Source: Altererythrobacter sp. (GTDB taxonomy: Bacteria; Pseudomonadota; Alphaproteobacteria; Sphingomonadales; Sphingomonadaceae). From it: a DNA stretch of 49,444 nucleotides. This document shows, one piece after another, positions 7,343-15,817 of the stretch. The notes below the pieces were generated by a model. That model did not search any database. It had not been told where the DNA came from and saw only the letters and a list, made by a program, of their open reading frames with translations. The position numbers and the translations under genes were made by a program. The stretch spans positions 1-49,444 of the forward strand of contig JAEULJ010000005.1 of the NCBI GenBank assembly GCA_016793865.1, in the 5' to 3' direction. Every line of letters starts with the position of its first letter. Position 1 is the first letter of the stretch.

Positions 7343-9235
7343 ATGACCGGGGACGACCGCACACCCGATCCATTCACCATGATGCACGAGGGGCCGGCAC
7401 GGATGGTGCAGACCTTCTTCGCTCCGTGGGCGCAGGCGGGGCAGGCGATCGGGCAGCAGGCGGGCATGGCGATGCCGGGGAGCGCGGCGACGGCCACGGC
7501 CGACATCCAGCACTGGGCCGAGGTCGGCACCAAGCTGCAAGGGCTCTGGCTGCAGTTCATTGCCGAGCAGGCGGCCAATCCCCGGAACGCGGCGGCCTAT
7601 ATCGATCCCATGCGGTGGATGGCGCTCGCGCAGGGCTGGGTGAAGCAGATGCCCTTCGCGGATCCCGAAAGGCAAAAGGCGTTGTGGGAAGAGGGGCTTG
7701 CACTGTGGCAGGGCGTTCTCGGCGGCTTCGCTACAGGCTCGGAAACGGGCGGGGCCGAGCTCCCACGGCAGGACCGGCGCTTCGCCGATGAGCGCTGGCG
7801 TTCGCACCCCGCCTTCGCGCTGATTCACCAGACCTATCTCTTCCTCGCCGAGCGTGTCGCCGAGATGGTCGACCAGATCGAAGGCATGCCCAGGGACCAG
7901 CGCGAAAGGCTGCGCTTCGCGACCAAGGCGATCACCGAGGCGGCCAGCCCGGCCAATATTCCGTTCCTGAATCCCGTCGTGCTCGAGCGCACGCTCGAGA
8001 CGCGCGGCGAGAACCTAGTCAAGGGCATGGAGCATTTGCTGGCCGACATGCGAAAGGGCCAGCTTACCCACGCCGATGGTTCCGGCTTCGTGTTAGGGGA
8101 GACGATTGCCGCCACGCCGGGCAAGGTGGTGTTCGAGACCGGCCTGTTTCAGCTGATCCAGTATTCACCGACCACCGACGAGGTGCTGGAAGTGCCGCTG
8201 GTCATCTTCCCCCCCTGGATCAACCGCTTCTATATCCTCGACCTCAATCCGAAGAAGAGCTTCGTGCGCTGGGCCGTGGCACAGGGGATCACCGTCTTCA
8301 TGGTCAGCTGGAAATCGGCGGACGCGGGCATGAAGGACGTGGTCTGGGGCGACTATGTCCGCGCCCAGATGGCCGCGATCGACCACATTCGCGAACGGCT
8401 TGGCGTCAAGGCGGTCCATGCGATCGGCTATTGCGTTGCCGGCACCACGCTCGCGGCAACGCTCGCATTGCAGGCGCGTCGCGGCGAGGCGGAAAAGGTG
8501 GCGAGCGCGACATTTTTCACGGCGCAAGTCGATTTCGAAGCCGCCGGCGATTTGCTGCATTTCGTGGACGACCAGCAGCTCGCGGCCATCGAAGCCCTCA
8601 GCCCCGACGGTTATCTCGACGGTCGCTACATGGCGGCGACCTTCAACCTGCTGCGCGGCACCGACCTGATCTGGAACTACGTCGTCAACAACTACATGCT
8701 GGGCGAGGATTACCCGGCTTTCGACCTGCTGCACTGGAACGGCGACACCACCAATCTGCCGAGCAAATGGCATCTCGCCTATCTGCGCGATCTGTACCGC
8801 GACAACCGGCTGGTGAAGAAGGACTCGCTCAGCGTGGATGGCACGCCGCTCGATCTCTCGCTGGTCCGCACCCCTAGCTATGTCCAGGCCGGGCGCGAGG
8901 ACCACATCGCTCCCGCGTCGAGCGTCTGGCGGCTTACGCACCATTTCAAGGGGCCGCTGGAATTCGTGCTCGCAGGTTCGGGCCATATCGCCGGCGTCGT
9001 CAACCCGCCCGAGGCGCGCAAATACCAGTACTGGACGGGCGATGCCAAGGCGGATGCCTTCGAGACATTCGTGGCCAGGGCCAGCGAGCACCCGGGGAGC
9101 TGGTGGCCGCACTGGGTCGGCTGGCTGAAGGAGGTCGATGGGAAAACCGTAGCGGTCACCGGCAAGCGATCGCCGGGCGGGAAGGGCGATCGCGCCATCG
9201 AGGATGCGCCGGGCCGCTATGTGAAGGCGGTCTAG
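7343..9235 (+). CDS. phaC: Class I poly(3-hydroxyalkanoate) synthase
   Basis: A 630-residue PHA polymerase that polymerises (R)-3-hydroxyacyl-CoA at the granule surface. The lipase-like box GYCVAGTT places the nucleophile at Cys364, with Asp520 in REDHIAPASS and His548 in GSGHIAGVVNPP completing the triad. PPWINRFYILDLNPKKSFVRW and GDTTNLPSKWH are further class I signatures. The N-terminal 100 residues are weakly conserved and rich in Met, Gln and Ala, as usual in this class. AAAAGGAG lies about 10 nt before the ATG. The phasin gene follows 175 bp downstream on the same strand, but with its own promoter. Confidence 0.96.
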   Translation: MTGDDRTPDPFTMMHEGPARMVQTFFAPWAQAGQAIGQQAGMAMPGSAATATADIQHWAEVGTKLQGLWLQFIAEQAANPRNAAAYIDPMRWMALAQGWVKQMPFADPERQKALWEEGLALWQGVLGGFATGSETGGAELPRQDRRFADERWRSHPAFALIHQTYLFLAERVAEMVDQIEGMPRDQRERLRFATKAITEAASPANIPFLNPVVLERTLETRGENLVKGMEHLLADMRKGQLTHADGSGFVLGETIAATPGKVVFETGLFQLIQYSPTTDEVLEVPLVIFPPWINRFYILDLNPKKSFVRWAVAQGITVFMVSWKSADAGMKDVVWGDYVRAQMAAIDHIRERLGVKAVHAIGYCVAGTTLAATLALQARRGEAEKVASATFFTAQVDFEAAGDLLHFVDDQQLAAIEALSPDGYLDGRYMAATFNLLRGTDLIWNYVVNNYMLGEDYPAFDLLHWNGDTTNLPSKWHLAYLRDLYRDNRLVKKDSLSVDGTPLDLSLVRTPSYVQAGREDHIAPASSVWRLTHHFKGPLEFVLAGSGHIAGVVNPPEARKYQYWTGDAKADAFETFVARASEHPGSWWPHWVGWLKEVDGKTVAVTGKRSPGGKGDRAIEDAPGRYVKAV

Positions 9236-9328
9236 GCTAGGCCACTCGACACATCGCTGATCCGCTGGCGAGGTTTACGGCGTCGCGACCGGCGCCACCG
9301 GCGCGCACCCACACATAGTCGCCAGCAA

Positions 9329-9394
9329 TTTTGTGCACTGCACAAAAATCCCTTGCACTCCTGTTGCGGTGCATTATATTGTGCAGCGCAACAA
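9329..9394 (+). promoter_or_regulatory. Phasin promoter with two TGC-N3-GCA operator-like dyads
   Basis: A good promoter is visible: -35 TTGCAC (9353-9358), 16-nt spacer, -10 TATATT (9375-9380). Upstream of the -35 lies the perfect inverted repeat TTTTGTGC-ACT-GCACAAAA (9329-9347). Overlapping the -10 and start region is TTGTGC-AGC-GCAACAA (9379-9394), with an imperfect arm. Both share a TGC-N3-GCA core. PhaR repressors of alphaproteobacteria are known to bind TGC-rich dyads upstream of phasin genes and to be released by PHA, so PhaR control is inferred; no phaR gene is in the window. Confidence 0.6.
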
Positions 9395-9410
9395 CTAAGA
9401 GGTTCGTTTC

Positions 9411-10196
9411 ATGGCCGAGAGCCAGAGCAAGATCGACGCCGCTGCCGAGAAGGCTTTCGCCCAGGCTGCGGAGCAGAAGGCCGTTGCGGAAACCGCGCCG
9501 AAGCCCGCCGTCGCCACAGCCGCTCCGGTGGCCAAGGTGGACAAGGCTCCTGCGGCCCCGGTCGTGAAGCCTGCCGTGCGCAAGGCCGCGCCGAAGAAGA
9601 CCGTGAAGAAAGTCGCCGCCAAGAAGGCGCCGGTGCGCAAGGCTTCCGTCAAGGTGGCCAAGCCCGCGACGTCTCGCAAGGCCCGCGTCGCCAAGCCGGC
9701 GCGCATTGCCAAGACCACCACTCCCGCCACCGTCATCACCCAGTTGAAGGACAAGATCATGGCTACCAAGACCACCGATTTCGCGAAGACCGCCCAGGAC
9801 GCCGTCGCCGAGCTGCAGAGCCGTGCCAAGGCCGCCTATGAGAAGGGCACCGAAATGACCGCCGACGTCGCCGCCTTCCACAAGGGCAACTTCGACGCGC
9901 TGGTCGAATCGGGCAAGGTTCTGGCCGCCGGCGTGCAGGACATGGGCCGCACCGTCGTGGAGGACGCCAAGTCCGCCGCCGAGACCGTGACCTCCGACGT
10001 GAAGGCGATCGCCGCCGTCAAGTCGCCGACCGAGCTGTTCCAGCTGCAGGGCGAGATCGCCCGCCGCAATCTGGATACCCTCGTCGCCCGCACCTCGAAG
10101 AACGCGGAAGTCGTGATGAAGCTGGCGAACGACATGTTCGCCCCCATCTCGACCCGCGCCAGCGTGGCGATGGAGCGTCTGACCAAGGCCGCGTAA
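9411..10196 (+). CDS. Phasin family protein with histone-like N-terminal region
   Basis: A 261-residue protein. Residues about 20-105 are a low-complexity Lys/Ala/Pro/Val region (KKTVKKVAAKKAPVRK) resembling the basic tail of histone H1-like PHA granule proteins. The remaining part, from about residue 118, is an amphipathic helical phasin domain: AQDAVAELQSRAKAAYEKG, then FDALVESGKVLAAGVQDMG and SPTELFQLQGEIARRNLD. Phasins coat PHA granules; basic extensions in related proteins bind DNA and help segregate granules, which is an inference here. AAGAGG lies 8 nt before the ATG. It follows phaC and is probably controlled by the dyads upstream. Confidence 0.92.
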   Translation: MAESQSKIDAAAEKAFAQAAEQKAVAETAPKPAVATAAPVAKVDKAPAAPVVKPAVRKAAPKKTVKKVAAKKAPVRKASVKVAKPATSRKARVAKPARIAKTTTPATVITQLKDKIMATKTTDFAKTAQDAVAELQSRAKAAYEKGTEMTADVAAFHKGNFDALVESGKVLAAGVQDMGRTVVEDAKSAAETVTSDVKAIAAVKSPTELFQLQGEIARRNLDTLVARTSKNAEVVMKLANDMFAPISTRASVAMERLTKAA

Positions 10197-10250
10197 GAGC
10201 CGAGCAATAACGTTCCCGGCCTTTCCCCGCGAAAGGACGGAGCGCCAACA

Positions 10251-10285
10251 CGGGCCGGACTGCGTGATCGCAGCCCGGCCCGTTT
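10251..10285 (+). terminator. Rho-independent terminator after the phasin gene
   Basis: The arms CGGGCCGG-A-CTGCG and CGCAG-C-CCGGCCCG form a 13-bp stem with a single A/C mismatch and a TGAT tetraloop. TTT follows at 10283-10285. It lies 55 bp after the phasin stop. Confidence 0.75.
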
Positions 10286-10346
10286 CCTATGGCGGCCGTG
10301 CCGCGCGCCTTGCACAGGCGCGGTGCGATACGATATTGAGGCGGCA

Positions 10347-10718
10347 ATGGTCCTGAATACTGAACAGTTCCCGGTGGCGGCGCGAGTGACCGGCGGTCCG
10401 GCCCGTGGGGTCCGCGATGGCGACGCGCAGGTCGGCGTCGCCACCAAGAGCCGCGCCAAGCCCAAGAAGCCGAGCCAGTACAAGGTTCTGCTTCTGAACG
10501 ACGACTACACCCCGATGGAGTTCGTGGTGATGGTGCTCAAGCGCTTCTTCCACATGGATATGGAGGAGGCGACGCGGGTGATGTTCCACGTCCACCAGCG
10601 CGGTGTCGGCGTTTGCGGGGTGTTCCCCTACGAGGTTGCGGAAACGAAGGTGAACCAGGTGATGGACTTCGCGCGCGCGAACCAGCACCCGCTCCAGTGT
10701 ACGCTTGAGAAGGCGTGA
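10347..10718 (+). CDS. clpS: ATP-dependent Clp protease adaptor ClpS
   Basis: A 123-residue protein with a roughly 38-residue disordered N-terminus followed by the ClpS core. The substrate-pocket motif is [14 protein letters not shown], followed by [22 protein letters not shown], whose His and flanking residues form the N-degron pocket and ClpA contact. ClpS delivers proteins bearing bulky hydrophobic N-termini to ClpAP. The ATG at 10347 has GAGG 6 nt upstream; an in-frame ATG at 10323 is less likely. No clpA gene is adjacent. Confidence 0.95.
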   Translation: MVLNTEQFPVAARVTGGPARGVRDGDAQVGVATKSRAKPKKPSQYKVLLLNDDYTPMEFVVMVLKRFFHMDMEEATRVMFHVHQRGVGVCGVFPYEVAETKVNQVMDFARANQHPLQCTLEKA

Positions 10719-10726
10719 CGCCGCAC

Positions 10727-10746
10727 GCCCGTTACTCGGGCTGTTC
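10727..10746 (+). terminator. Weak hairpin between clpS and the convergent exporter gene
   Basis: GCCCG (10727-10731) and CGGGC (10737-10741) flank a 5-nt loop, followed by TGTTC. The stem is short, but the position between two convergent stop codons fits a terminator. Confidence 0.4.
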
Positions 10747-11315
10747 TAGAGCCAGCCCGCTGTTTGCGCGATCACCCACAGACCCAGGACCAGGAACAGC
10801 GCGGCCGCCAGCGCGCGCACGATCCGCAATGGCACCAGTTGTACGATACGCTGCCCGGCATAGACCGCCGGAACATTCGCCAGCATCATCCCGAAGGTGG
10901 TGCCGGCGGTAACCGCCAGCACGCTGTCGAACCGGGCGCCGAGCGCGATGGTGGCGACCTGCGTCTTGTCGCCGATCTCGACAATGAAGAAGGCGACCAG
11001 TGTCGTCAGAAAGGGGCCGTGGCGGCCGGTCCTTGGCCCGTCATCGTCCAGCTTGTCGGGCACCAGCGTCCACGCGGCCATGGCGACGAAACCTGCTCCT
11101 ACGGCATAGCGGAACGCCTCGCCCTGGAGCAGCCCGGCCACCGAATGGCCCAGCAGCGCAGCAAGCGCGTGATTTGCCAGCGTCGCCAGCAGGATGCCCA
11201 TGATGATCGGCAACGGCTTGTGGAACCGCGCCGCGAGCAGGATCGCCAGCAGCATGGTCTTGTCGCCGATCTCGGCAAAGGCGACCACGGCGGCAGAGGT
11301 GAGGAAGGCATCCAT
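10746..11315 (-). CDS. TMEM165/GDT1 family (UPF0016) manganese exporter
   Basis: A 189-residue membrane protein with six predicted hydrophobic segments arranged as an internal duplication. Each half carries the family signature E-x-G-D-K-T: AEIGDKTMLLA near residue 15 and VEIGDKTQVATIALG near residue 113. GDT1/TMEM165 proteins transport Mn2+ (and Ca2+ in eukaryotes); bacterial members such as MneA or MntX export Mn2+. A manganese-sensing yybP-ykoY riboswitch lies directly upstream at about 11354-11494, which strongly supports manganese export under high Mn. The ATG at 11315 follows GGAGAT at about 10-nt spacing. Confidence 0.93.
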   Translation of the reverse strand: MDAFLTSAAVVAFAEIGDKTMLLAILLAARFHKPLPIIMGILLATLANHALAALLGHSVAGLLQGEAFRYAVGAGFVAMAAWTLVPDKLDDDGPRTGRHGPFLTTLVAFFIVEIGDKTQVATIALGARFDSVLAVTAGTTFGMMLANVPAVYAGQRIVQLVPLRIVRALAAALFLVLGLWVIAQTAGWL

Positions 11316-11353
11316 GAGAAGGTCTATCTCCGGCCGGGCTTCAAGATTGCAAC

Positions 11354-11494
11354 GACACCACGCTTCCCGCCCGGCGTGGACGGAAACGCGGTGTCATTGG
11401 TCTTGCCCGGACGGAAAACCGTCCCGCTGCGCCATGACCTCTCGGCCAAGTATGTTGACGCAGCGTCTCGCCCGCGGGCGATGGACTACTCCCC
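11354..11494 (-). promoter_or_regulatory. yybP-ykoY manganese riboswitch
   Basis: On the minus strand the leader of the exporter gene begins GGGGAGTAG (11494 to 11486), followed by a perfect hairpin TCGCCCG/CGGGCGA. The GCTGCG...CGCAGC helix encloses the conserved GTCAACATACT segment, then come GGGACGG-TTTT-CCGTCC and GCAAGACC. These are the invariant blocks of the yybP-ykoY class, which binds Mn2+. Immediately downstream GACACCGCGTTTCC (11395-11382) can pair with GGAAGCGTGGTGTC (11367-11354) in a 14-bp helix with two G-U pairs, a candidate expression platform. Boundaries are approximate. Confidence 0.9.
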
Positions 11495-11510
11495 AGATGA
11501 CCCGTGCCAG

Positions 11511-12635
11511 TTAGCCGGCGGCAGCCTCGCTGACAACCCCGGCGCCCTGCCCCAGCGCGGGGTAGTCGATATAGCCGGCGGGCCCCGGCAGGTACCAGCT
11601 CTGGGGGACGTTGACGTTGGCCGCCCATTCGGCGCCGGCGGCGATGCGCGCGGCCAGATCGGGGTTGGAGATATAGGGCCGCCCGAAGCTGACCGCATCG
11701 CAGCGGCCGCCGGCCACGGCATCGTCTGCCTCCTCGGCCGTGAAATCCGAATTGAGGATCAGGGCGCCCGAGTAGATGCCCCGGATGAGCGGGCTCTGCT
11801 TGGGCACTTCCGTGCGGCCGAAGGTGCCGTCCGGTCCGGGCTCGCGCAGCTCGAGGAAGGCGAGGCCGAGCTCTTCCACCGTTCGCGCGGCGGCGCCGAA
11901 GGTGGCAGCCGGGTCGCTGTCGTCGCAGCCCTGCGTTTCGCCATTGGGGCTGAGGCGCACGCCCACGCGATCTGCGCCCCAGACGCCGATCAGCGCCTCG
12001 AGCACCTCGCGCAGGAAGCGCGTCCGGTTTTGCGCCGTGCCCCCGTAGCGGTCGGTCCTGAGGTTGGTGCCGTCGCGCAGGAATTGGTCGACCAGGTAGC
12101 CGTTGGCGCCGTGGAGCTGCACGCCGTCGAAACCCGCGATCATGGCGTTCTCGGCGGCGCTGGCATAGTCGGCCACCACCCGTGCGACTTCGTCGGTCTC
12201 GAGCGCGCGGGCTTCCTGATAGTCGAGCCGGCCTTCGAATGTGTGCGCTTGACCTGGGGCCGTCGTGGCGCTGGCCGAGACGGGTTTCTCGCCGCCCAGG
12301 AACACCGGATGCACTATCCTGCCCATGTGCCAGAGCTGGAGGACGATCGCGCCGCCCTCATCATGCACGGCGCGAGTGATCGGCTTCCAGCCTTCGACCT
12401 GCTCCTCGCTCCAGATGCCGGGGGCAGCCGGCCATCCCGATCCCTCGACGCTGATGCCGGTCGCCTCGCTTATGATCAGCCCCGCGCCAGCGCGCTGGCG
12501 GTAATAGGTTTCCATCATGGCATTGGGCACCGAACCCGGCTGGGTCGAGCGGCCGCGTGTCAGCGGGGCCATGATGATGCGGTTCTTCGCTGCTATGGCA
12601 CCCATCCGCAGGGGCTCGAAAAGGGGTTCGTGCAT
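11511..12635 (-). CDS. Old yellow enzyme-family alkene reductase (NemA-like)
   Basis: A 374-residue FMN-dependent TIM-barrel protein. It starts LFEPLRMGAIAAKNRIIMAPLTRGR, has QLWHMGRI, the substrate-binding H-x-x-N motif in LHGANGYLVDQFLRDGTN, TDRYGG and the FMN-phosphate segment CDAVSFGRPYISNPDL. These enzymes reduce activated C=C bonds, nitro compounds or quinones with NAD(P)H. The start at 12635 is 54 bp from the divergent DMT permease gene, and AAAGGA lies upstream. Physiological substrate is unknown. Confidence 0.92.
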   Translation of the reverse strand: MHEPLFEPLRMGAIAAKNRIIMAPLTRGRSTQPGSVPNAMMETYYRQRAGAGLIISEATGISVEGSGWPAAPGIWSEEQVEGWKPITRAVHDEGGAIVLQLWHMGRIVHPVFLGGEKPVSASATTAPGQAHTFEGRLDYQEARALETDEVARVVADYASAAENAMIAGFDGVQLHGANGYLVDQFLRDGTNLRTDRYGGTAQNRTRFLREVLEALIGVWGADRVGVRLSPNGETQGCDDSDPAATFGAAARTVEELGLAFLELREPGPDGTFGRTEVPKQSPLIRGIYSGALILNSDFTAEEADDAVAGGRCDAVSFGRPYISNPDLAARIAAGAEWAANVNVPQSWYLPGPAGYIDYPALGQGAGVVSEAAAG

Positions 12636-12689
12636 CGGGCCGGCGTCCTTTCGGCTGGTTTCGCTTTGCAACCCAGCTAGGGCGCGTGG

Positions 12690-13628
12690 ATGGCATCGGC
12701 AACCGAACAGCGGGCACAGAAAATCTATGCGGGGGGCGCCTGGCCCTTCGCCGCGCTGCTTATCGGGAATGCGGCGCTGGCGCTGGGGCCGTGGCTGGTG
12801 CGGCTGGCCGACACGGGGCCCGTGGCGGCCGGCTTCTGGCGGATGGCGCTGCCGCTGCCTCTGATCGCGTGGCTGGCGCTGCGAGAGCGGCGGCAAGGCC
12901 AGCTGCGCGACGGCGCGAAACCGCAGATTGCGGGGCGTACCGTCTGGATACTGGTCGCCGCCGGGGTGTTCTTCGCGCTCGACCTCGCAAGCTGGCATCT
13001 CGGGATCGAGCTGACCAAGCTCGGCAATGCCACTCTCTTCGGCAACTCGGGCAGCCTGATCCTGATGGCCTGGGGCCTGTTCGCGATGCGCCGCGCGCCG
13101 AGCCGGGCCGAGGTGCTGGCCCTGGCCGCCGCGCTCGCGGGCGGCGCGATTCTGCTCGCCCGCAGCCTCGAGGTTTCGACCAGCACGCTGGTGGGCGACC
13201 TGCTGTGCGTGCTCGCGGGGGCTTTCTACGTGCTCTATCTTCTCCCGGCGCAGGCGGCGCGCGACACGATGGGCCAGTGGAGCGTGCTGACGCTGGTATG
13301 CGCCAGCGCCGTACCGGTGCTGCTGGCGGCCGCGCTGCTGATGGGCGAGCCGGTATGGCCGGGCGCGGCCGGATGGTGGCCGGTCATTGCGCTGGCGGTG
13401 TTGAGCCAGATCGTGGGGCAGGGGCTGCTGGTCTATGCGCTCGGCTACTTCCCCCCTCTGGTTATCGGAATGGCGCTGCTGACCCAGCCGGCGATCGCCG
13501 CGCTGAGCGGCTGGCTCGCCTTCGACGAGGTGCTCGCCTGGCCCGACATCGCCGGCATGGCGCTGGTCGCGGGCGCGCTGCTGATCGCGCGGGCCAGTTC
13601 CGTGCCGGCGCCACCACGCGAGGGCTAG
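12690..13628 (+). CDS. EamA/DMT-superfamily permease
   Basis: A 312-residue membrane protein with about ten hydrophobic helices and two repeated EamA halves. The first includes GPVAAGFWRMALPLPLIAWLAL and LGNATLFGNSGSLILMAWGL, the second GQGLLVYALGYFPPLVIGM and AIAALSGWLAFDEVL, the typical closing motif. The family exports amino acids or other small metabolites; the cargo cannot be predicted. It is divergent from the OYE gene, and its stop codon overlaps by 4 nt the stop of the convergent hydrolase gene. Confidence 0.85.
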   Translation: MASATEQRAQKIYAGGAWPFAALLIGNAALALGPWLVRLADTGPVAAGFWRMALPLPLIAWLALRERRQGQLRDGAKPQIAGRTVWILVAAGVFFALDLASWHLGIELTKLGNATLFGNSGSLILMAWGLFAMRRAPSRAEVLALAAALAGGAILLARSLEVSTSTLVGDLLCVLAGAFYVLYLLPAQAARDTMGQWSVLTLVCASAVPVLLAAALLMGEPVWPGAAGWWPVIALAVLSQIVGQGLLVYALGYFPPLVIGMALLTQPAIAALSGWLAFDEVLAWPDIAGMALVAGALLIARASSVPAPPREG

Positions 13629-14638
13629 ATCGGGCCGGCCAGCGCCTCGATCAGCGTCGCCTCGAACCGGGCGGGATCTTCCACCTGCGGCGAATGGCCC
13701 AGGTCAGCGAACCGCACGATACGGGCGCCCGGAATGGCGCGCGCCGCATCATCGGCCGCCGCGGGCACCGCGCGCACTCGCGAGCGCAGAGCCTGCGGTG
13801 CGGACCCGGCGCGAAAGGCGGTGGCATCCTTCTGCCCGATCAGCAGGGTGACCGGCACCGCCAGGCGGGCCAGCTCGTGCACGGTTGGCTGGGTCTGGAT
13901 CATGTCCGATGTGCGCGCCTGCGCCTCGCGCACACGATCCCCGTCGGGGCCGGCATATTGCCCGGCGAGCATGTCCACCCAGCGATCGTATTCCGGCCGC
14001 CACTGGCCATCGTAATAGACCCGCCGCTGATAGGCGCGGATCGATGCCGCATCGGTCTTCGCTTCCTCGGCGCGCAGATCGTCGAGCGGCGTGTAGCGCA
14101 CCCCTTCGGCCAGCGTGTCGTTGAGGCCGAGAGGATTGACCAGCACCATCTGTTCGATCCGTTCGGGCGCGAGCAGCGCCTGGCGGATCGCCAGCATCCC
14201 ACCGGTCGAATGGCCGATCAGGGCGAAACGCTCCACCCCCGCCTCGTCCAGCAGCCTGCCGGTGAGATTGGCGAGCGCGTGAAAGCTGTACTGGAAATCC
14301 GCCGGCTTGCTCGACTTGCAGAACCCGACCTGATCGGGGGCGATCACGCGCCAGCCCGCGCCCGCCAGCGCGGCGATGGTCGATTGCCAGGTGGCGGCGC
14401 AGAAGTTCTTGCCATGCAGCAGCACCGCGGTGCGGCCATTGGCCGGCCCGGTGGGCGCGACGTCGAGATAGGCCATGCGAACCTTGCCGCCCTGCGCCCC
14501 GGTAGCGAACCAGCGCACGGGATAGGGATATTCGAACCGCTCGAGATCGGCACCGAGCGGCAGCGTGGGCGGCTCGGCCCGCGCCGCCGTGGCCAGCGAC
14601 AAGGCCAGGGACGCGAGGATCAGCGCCGCACCCCTCAT
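13625..14638 (-). CDS. Secreted alpha/beta-hydrolase
   Basis: A 337-residue protein with an N-terminal signal peptide (ALILASLALSLATAARA) and an alpha/beta-hydrolase fold. HGKNFCAATW forms the oxyanion loop, FALIGHSTGGMLAIRQ the nucleophile elbow with Ser, GQKDATA the acid, and ADLGHSPQVEDP the catalytic His. A lid insertion around LNDTLAEGVRYTPLDD suggests an esterase-like substrate. The start codon overlaps the nadA stop (ATGA), so the two genes are translationally coupled although no metabolic link to NAD synthesis is evident. Confidence 0.85.
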   Translation of the reverse strand: MRGAALILASLALSLATAARAEPPTLPLGADLERFEYPYPVRWFATGAQGGKVRMAYLDVAPTGPANGRTAVLLHGKNFCAATWQSTIAALAGAGWRVIAPDQVGFCKSSKPADFQYSFHALANLTGRLLDEAGVERFALIGHSTGGMLAIRQALLAPERIEQMVLVNPLGLNDTLAEGVRYTPLDDLRAEEAKTDAASIRAYQRRVYYDGQWRPEYDRWVDMLAGQYAGPDGDRVREAQARTSDMIQTQPTVHELARLAVPVTLLIGQKDATAFRAGSAPQALRSRVRAVPAAADDAARAIPGARIVRFADLGHSPQVEDPARFEATLIEALAGPI

Positions 14639-15624
14639 GCCGCCGGCCCCAGATCGCCCAGCCCGACAGTGCCGCTGGCCATTTCCAGCATCCGGTCGAG
14701 GCTGCGCCGTGCCGCCAGCCTCAGCCCCTCCTCTATCTCGATCCGCGGCTCCAGGTCGCGCAGGGCAATGTACAGCTTCTCCAGCGTGTTCAGCGCCATG
14801 TAGGGGCAGATGTTGCAGTTGCAGTTGCCGTCAGCCCCGGGCGCGCCGATGAAGCGTTTCTCGGGGATGGCGAGCGCCATCTGGTGCATGATGTGCGGCT
14901 CCGTGGCGACGATCAGCGTATCGCCATCGAAGGTCTTGGCGAATTGCAGGATGCCGCTGGTGGAGCCGACATAATCGGCATGGTCGATGATCGCCGGCGG
15001 ACACTCGGGATGCGCGGCAACCGGCGCGCCGGGGTGCTGGGCCTTGAGCTTGAGCAGCTCGGTCTCGCTGAACGCCTCGTGCACTATGCACACGCCCGGC
15101 CACAACAGCATCTCCCGCCCGAACTTGCGGCTGAGATAGCCGCCCAGATGCCGGTCGGGGCCGAAGATGATCTTCTGGCTTTCCGGGATCTGGCTGATGA
15201 TCGTCTCGGCGCTGGAGCTGGTGACGATCACGTCGCTCAGCGCCTTCACCTCGGTGGAGCAGTTGATGTAGGTCAGCGCGATGTGATCGGGGTGCGCCTC
15301 GCGGAAAGCCTTGAACTTCTCCGGCGGGCAGGAATCCTCGAGGCTGCAGCCGGCGTCGATGTCTGGCAGGACAACGATCTTGTCCGGGCTGAGGATCTTG
15401 GCCGTGTCGGCCATGAACTTGACCCCGCAGAAGGCGATCACCTCGGCATCGGTTTCGGCGGCCTTGCGGGACAGCTCCAGGCTGTCGCCCACGAAGTCGG
15501 CGATGTCCTGGATCTGCGGCTTCTGGTAATAATGCGCGAGGATCACCGCGTTCCGTTCGCGCTTGAGGCGGTCGATCTCGCCGAGGACGTCGGTGCCGGT
15601 CGGTAGGGCCGATTCGATGCTCAT
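14635..15624 (-). CDS. nadA: Quinolinate synthase
   Basis: A 329-residue NadA that condenses iminoaspartate with dihydroxyacetone phosphate to quinolinate in NAD biosynthesis. ILAHYYQKPQIQDIADFVGD is the N-terminal substrate signature. The three [4Fe-4S] cysteines are visible in PDIDAGCSLEDSCP, LLWPGVCIVHE and NCNCNICPYMALN; YINCSTEVKALSD and AHPECP are further conserved blocks. Two inverted repeats lie directly upstream (15639-15690). nadB and nadC are not in the window. It is followed, with ATGA overlap, by a secreted hydrolase gene. Confidence 0.97.
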   Translation of the reverse strand: MSIESALPTGTDVLGEIDRLKRERNAVILAHYYQKPQIQDIADFVGDSLELSRKAAETDAEVIAFCGVKFMADTAKILSPDKIVVLPDIDAGCSLEDSCPPEKFKAFREAHPDHIALTYINCSTEVKALSDVIVTSSSAETIISQIPESQKIIFGPDRHLGGYLSRKFGREMLLWPGVCIVHEAFSETELLKLKAQHPGAPVAAHPECPPAIIDHADYVGSTSGILQFAKTFDGDTLIVATEPHIMHQMALAIPEKRFIGAPGADGNCNCNICPYMALNTLEKLYIALRDLEPRIEIEEGLRLAARRSLDRMLEMASGTVGLGDLGPAA

Positions 15625-15638
15625 GCAGACGCTCCGTT

Positions 15639-15690
15639 CAGGAAACTGACCTGTTTCCTGCGAGACATGGACCGGGTGTTACACGGTCCA
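15639..15690 (-). promoter_or_regulatory. Two dyads upstream of nadA
   Basis: CAGGAAAC-TGACCT-GTTTCCTG (15639-15660) is a perfect 8-bp inverted repeat that starts 14 bp before the nadA ATG. TGGACCG-N9-CGGTCCA (15668-15690) is a second, 7-bp dyad. The first is placed to act as a repressor site or to form a hairpin near the ribosome site; an NAD-responsive regulator is a guess. Confidence 0.4.
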
Positions 15691-15817
15691 AGGGAAAGAA
15701 AGGAACCCGGATGCGGGGGCGCGACGGGGGTGCGGCGCAGGGCCGGAAACAGGGTGCGGACATTGGGCATGAACCCCGCATCGCATGGCGCACGGGGTGT
15801 AGGAAAGCGATTTCGCG

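Noticed and set aside
9237..9881. A Gly/Leu/His-rich minus-strand frame opposite the phasin gene
   Set aside because: It is the antisense of the lysine/alanine-rich phasin and overlaps its promoter; no supporting ribosome site.
12686..14803. A 705-codon open frame on the + strand
   Set aside because: It crosses the DMT permease gene in another frame and the antisense of the hydrolase and nadA genes, with no family signature.
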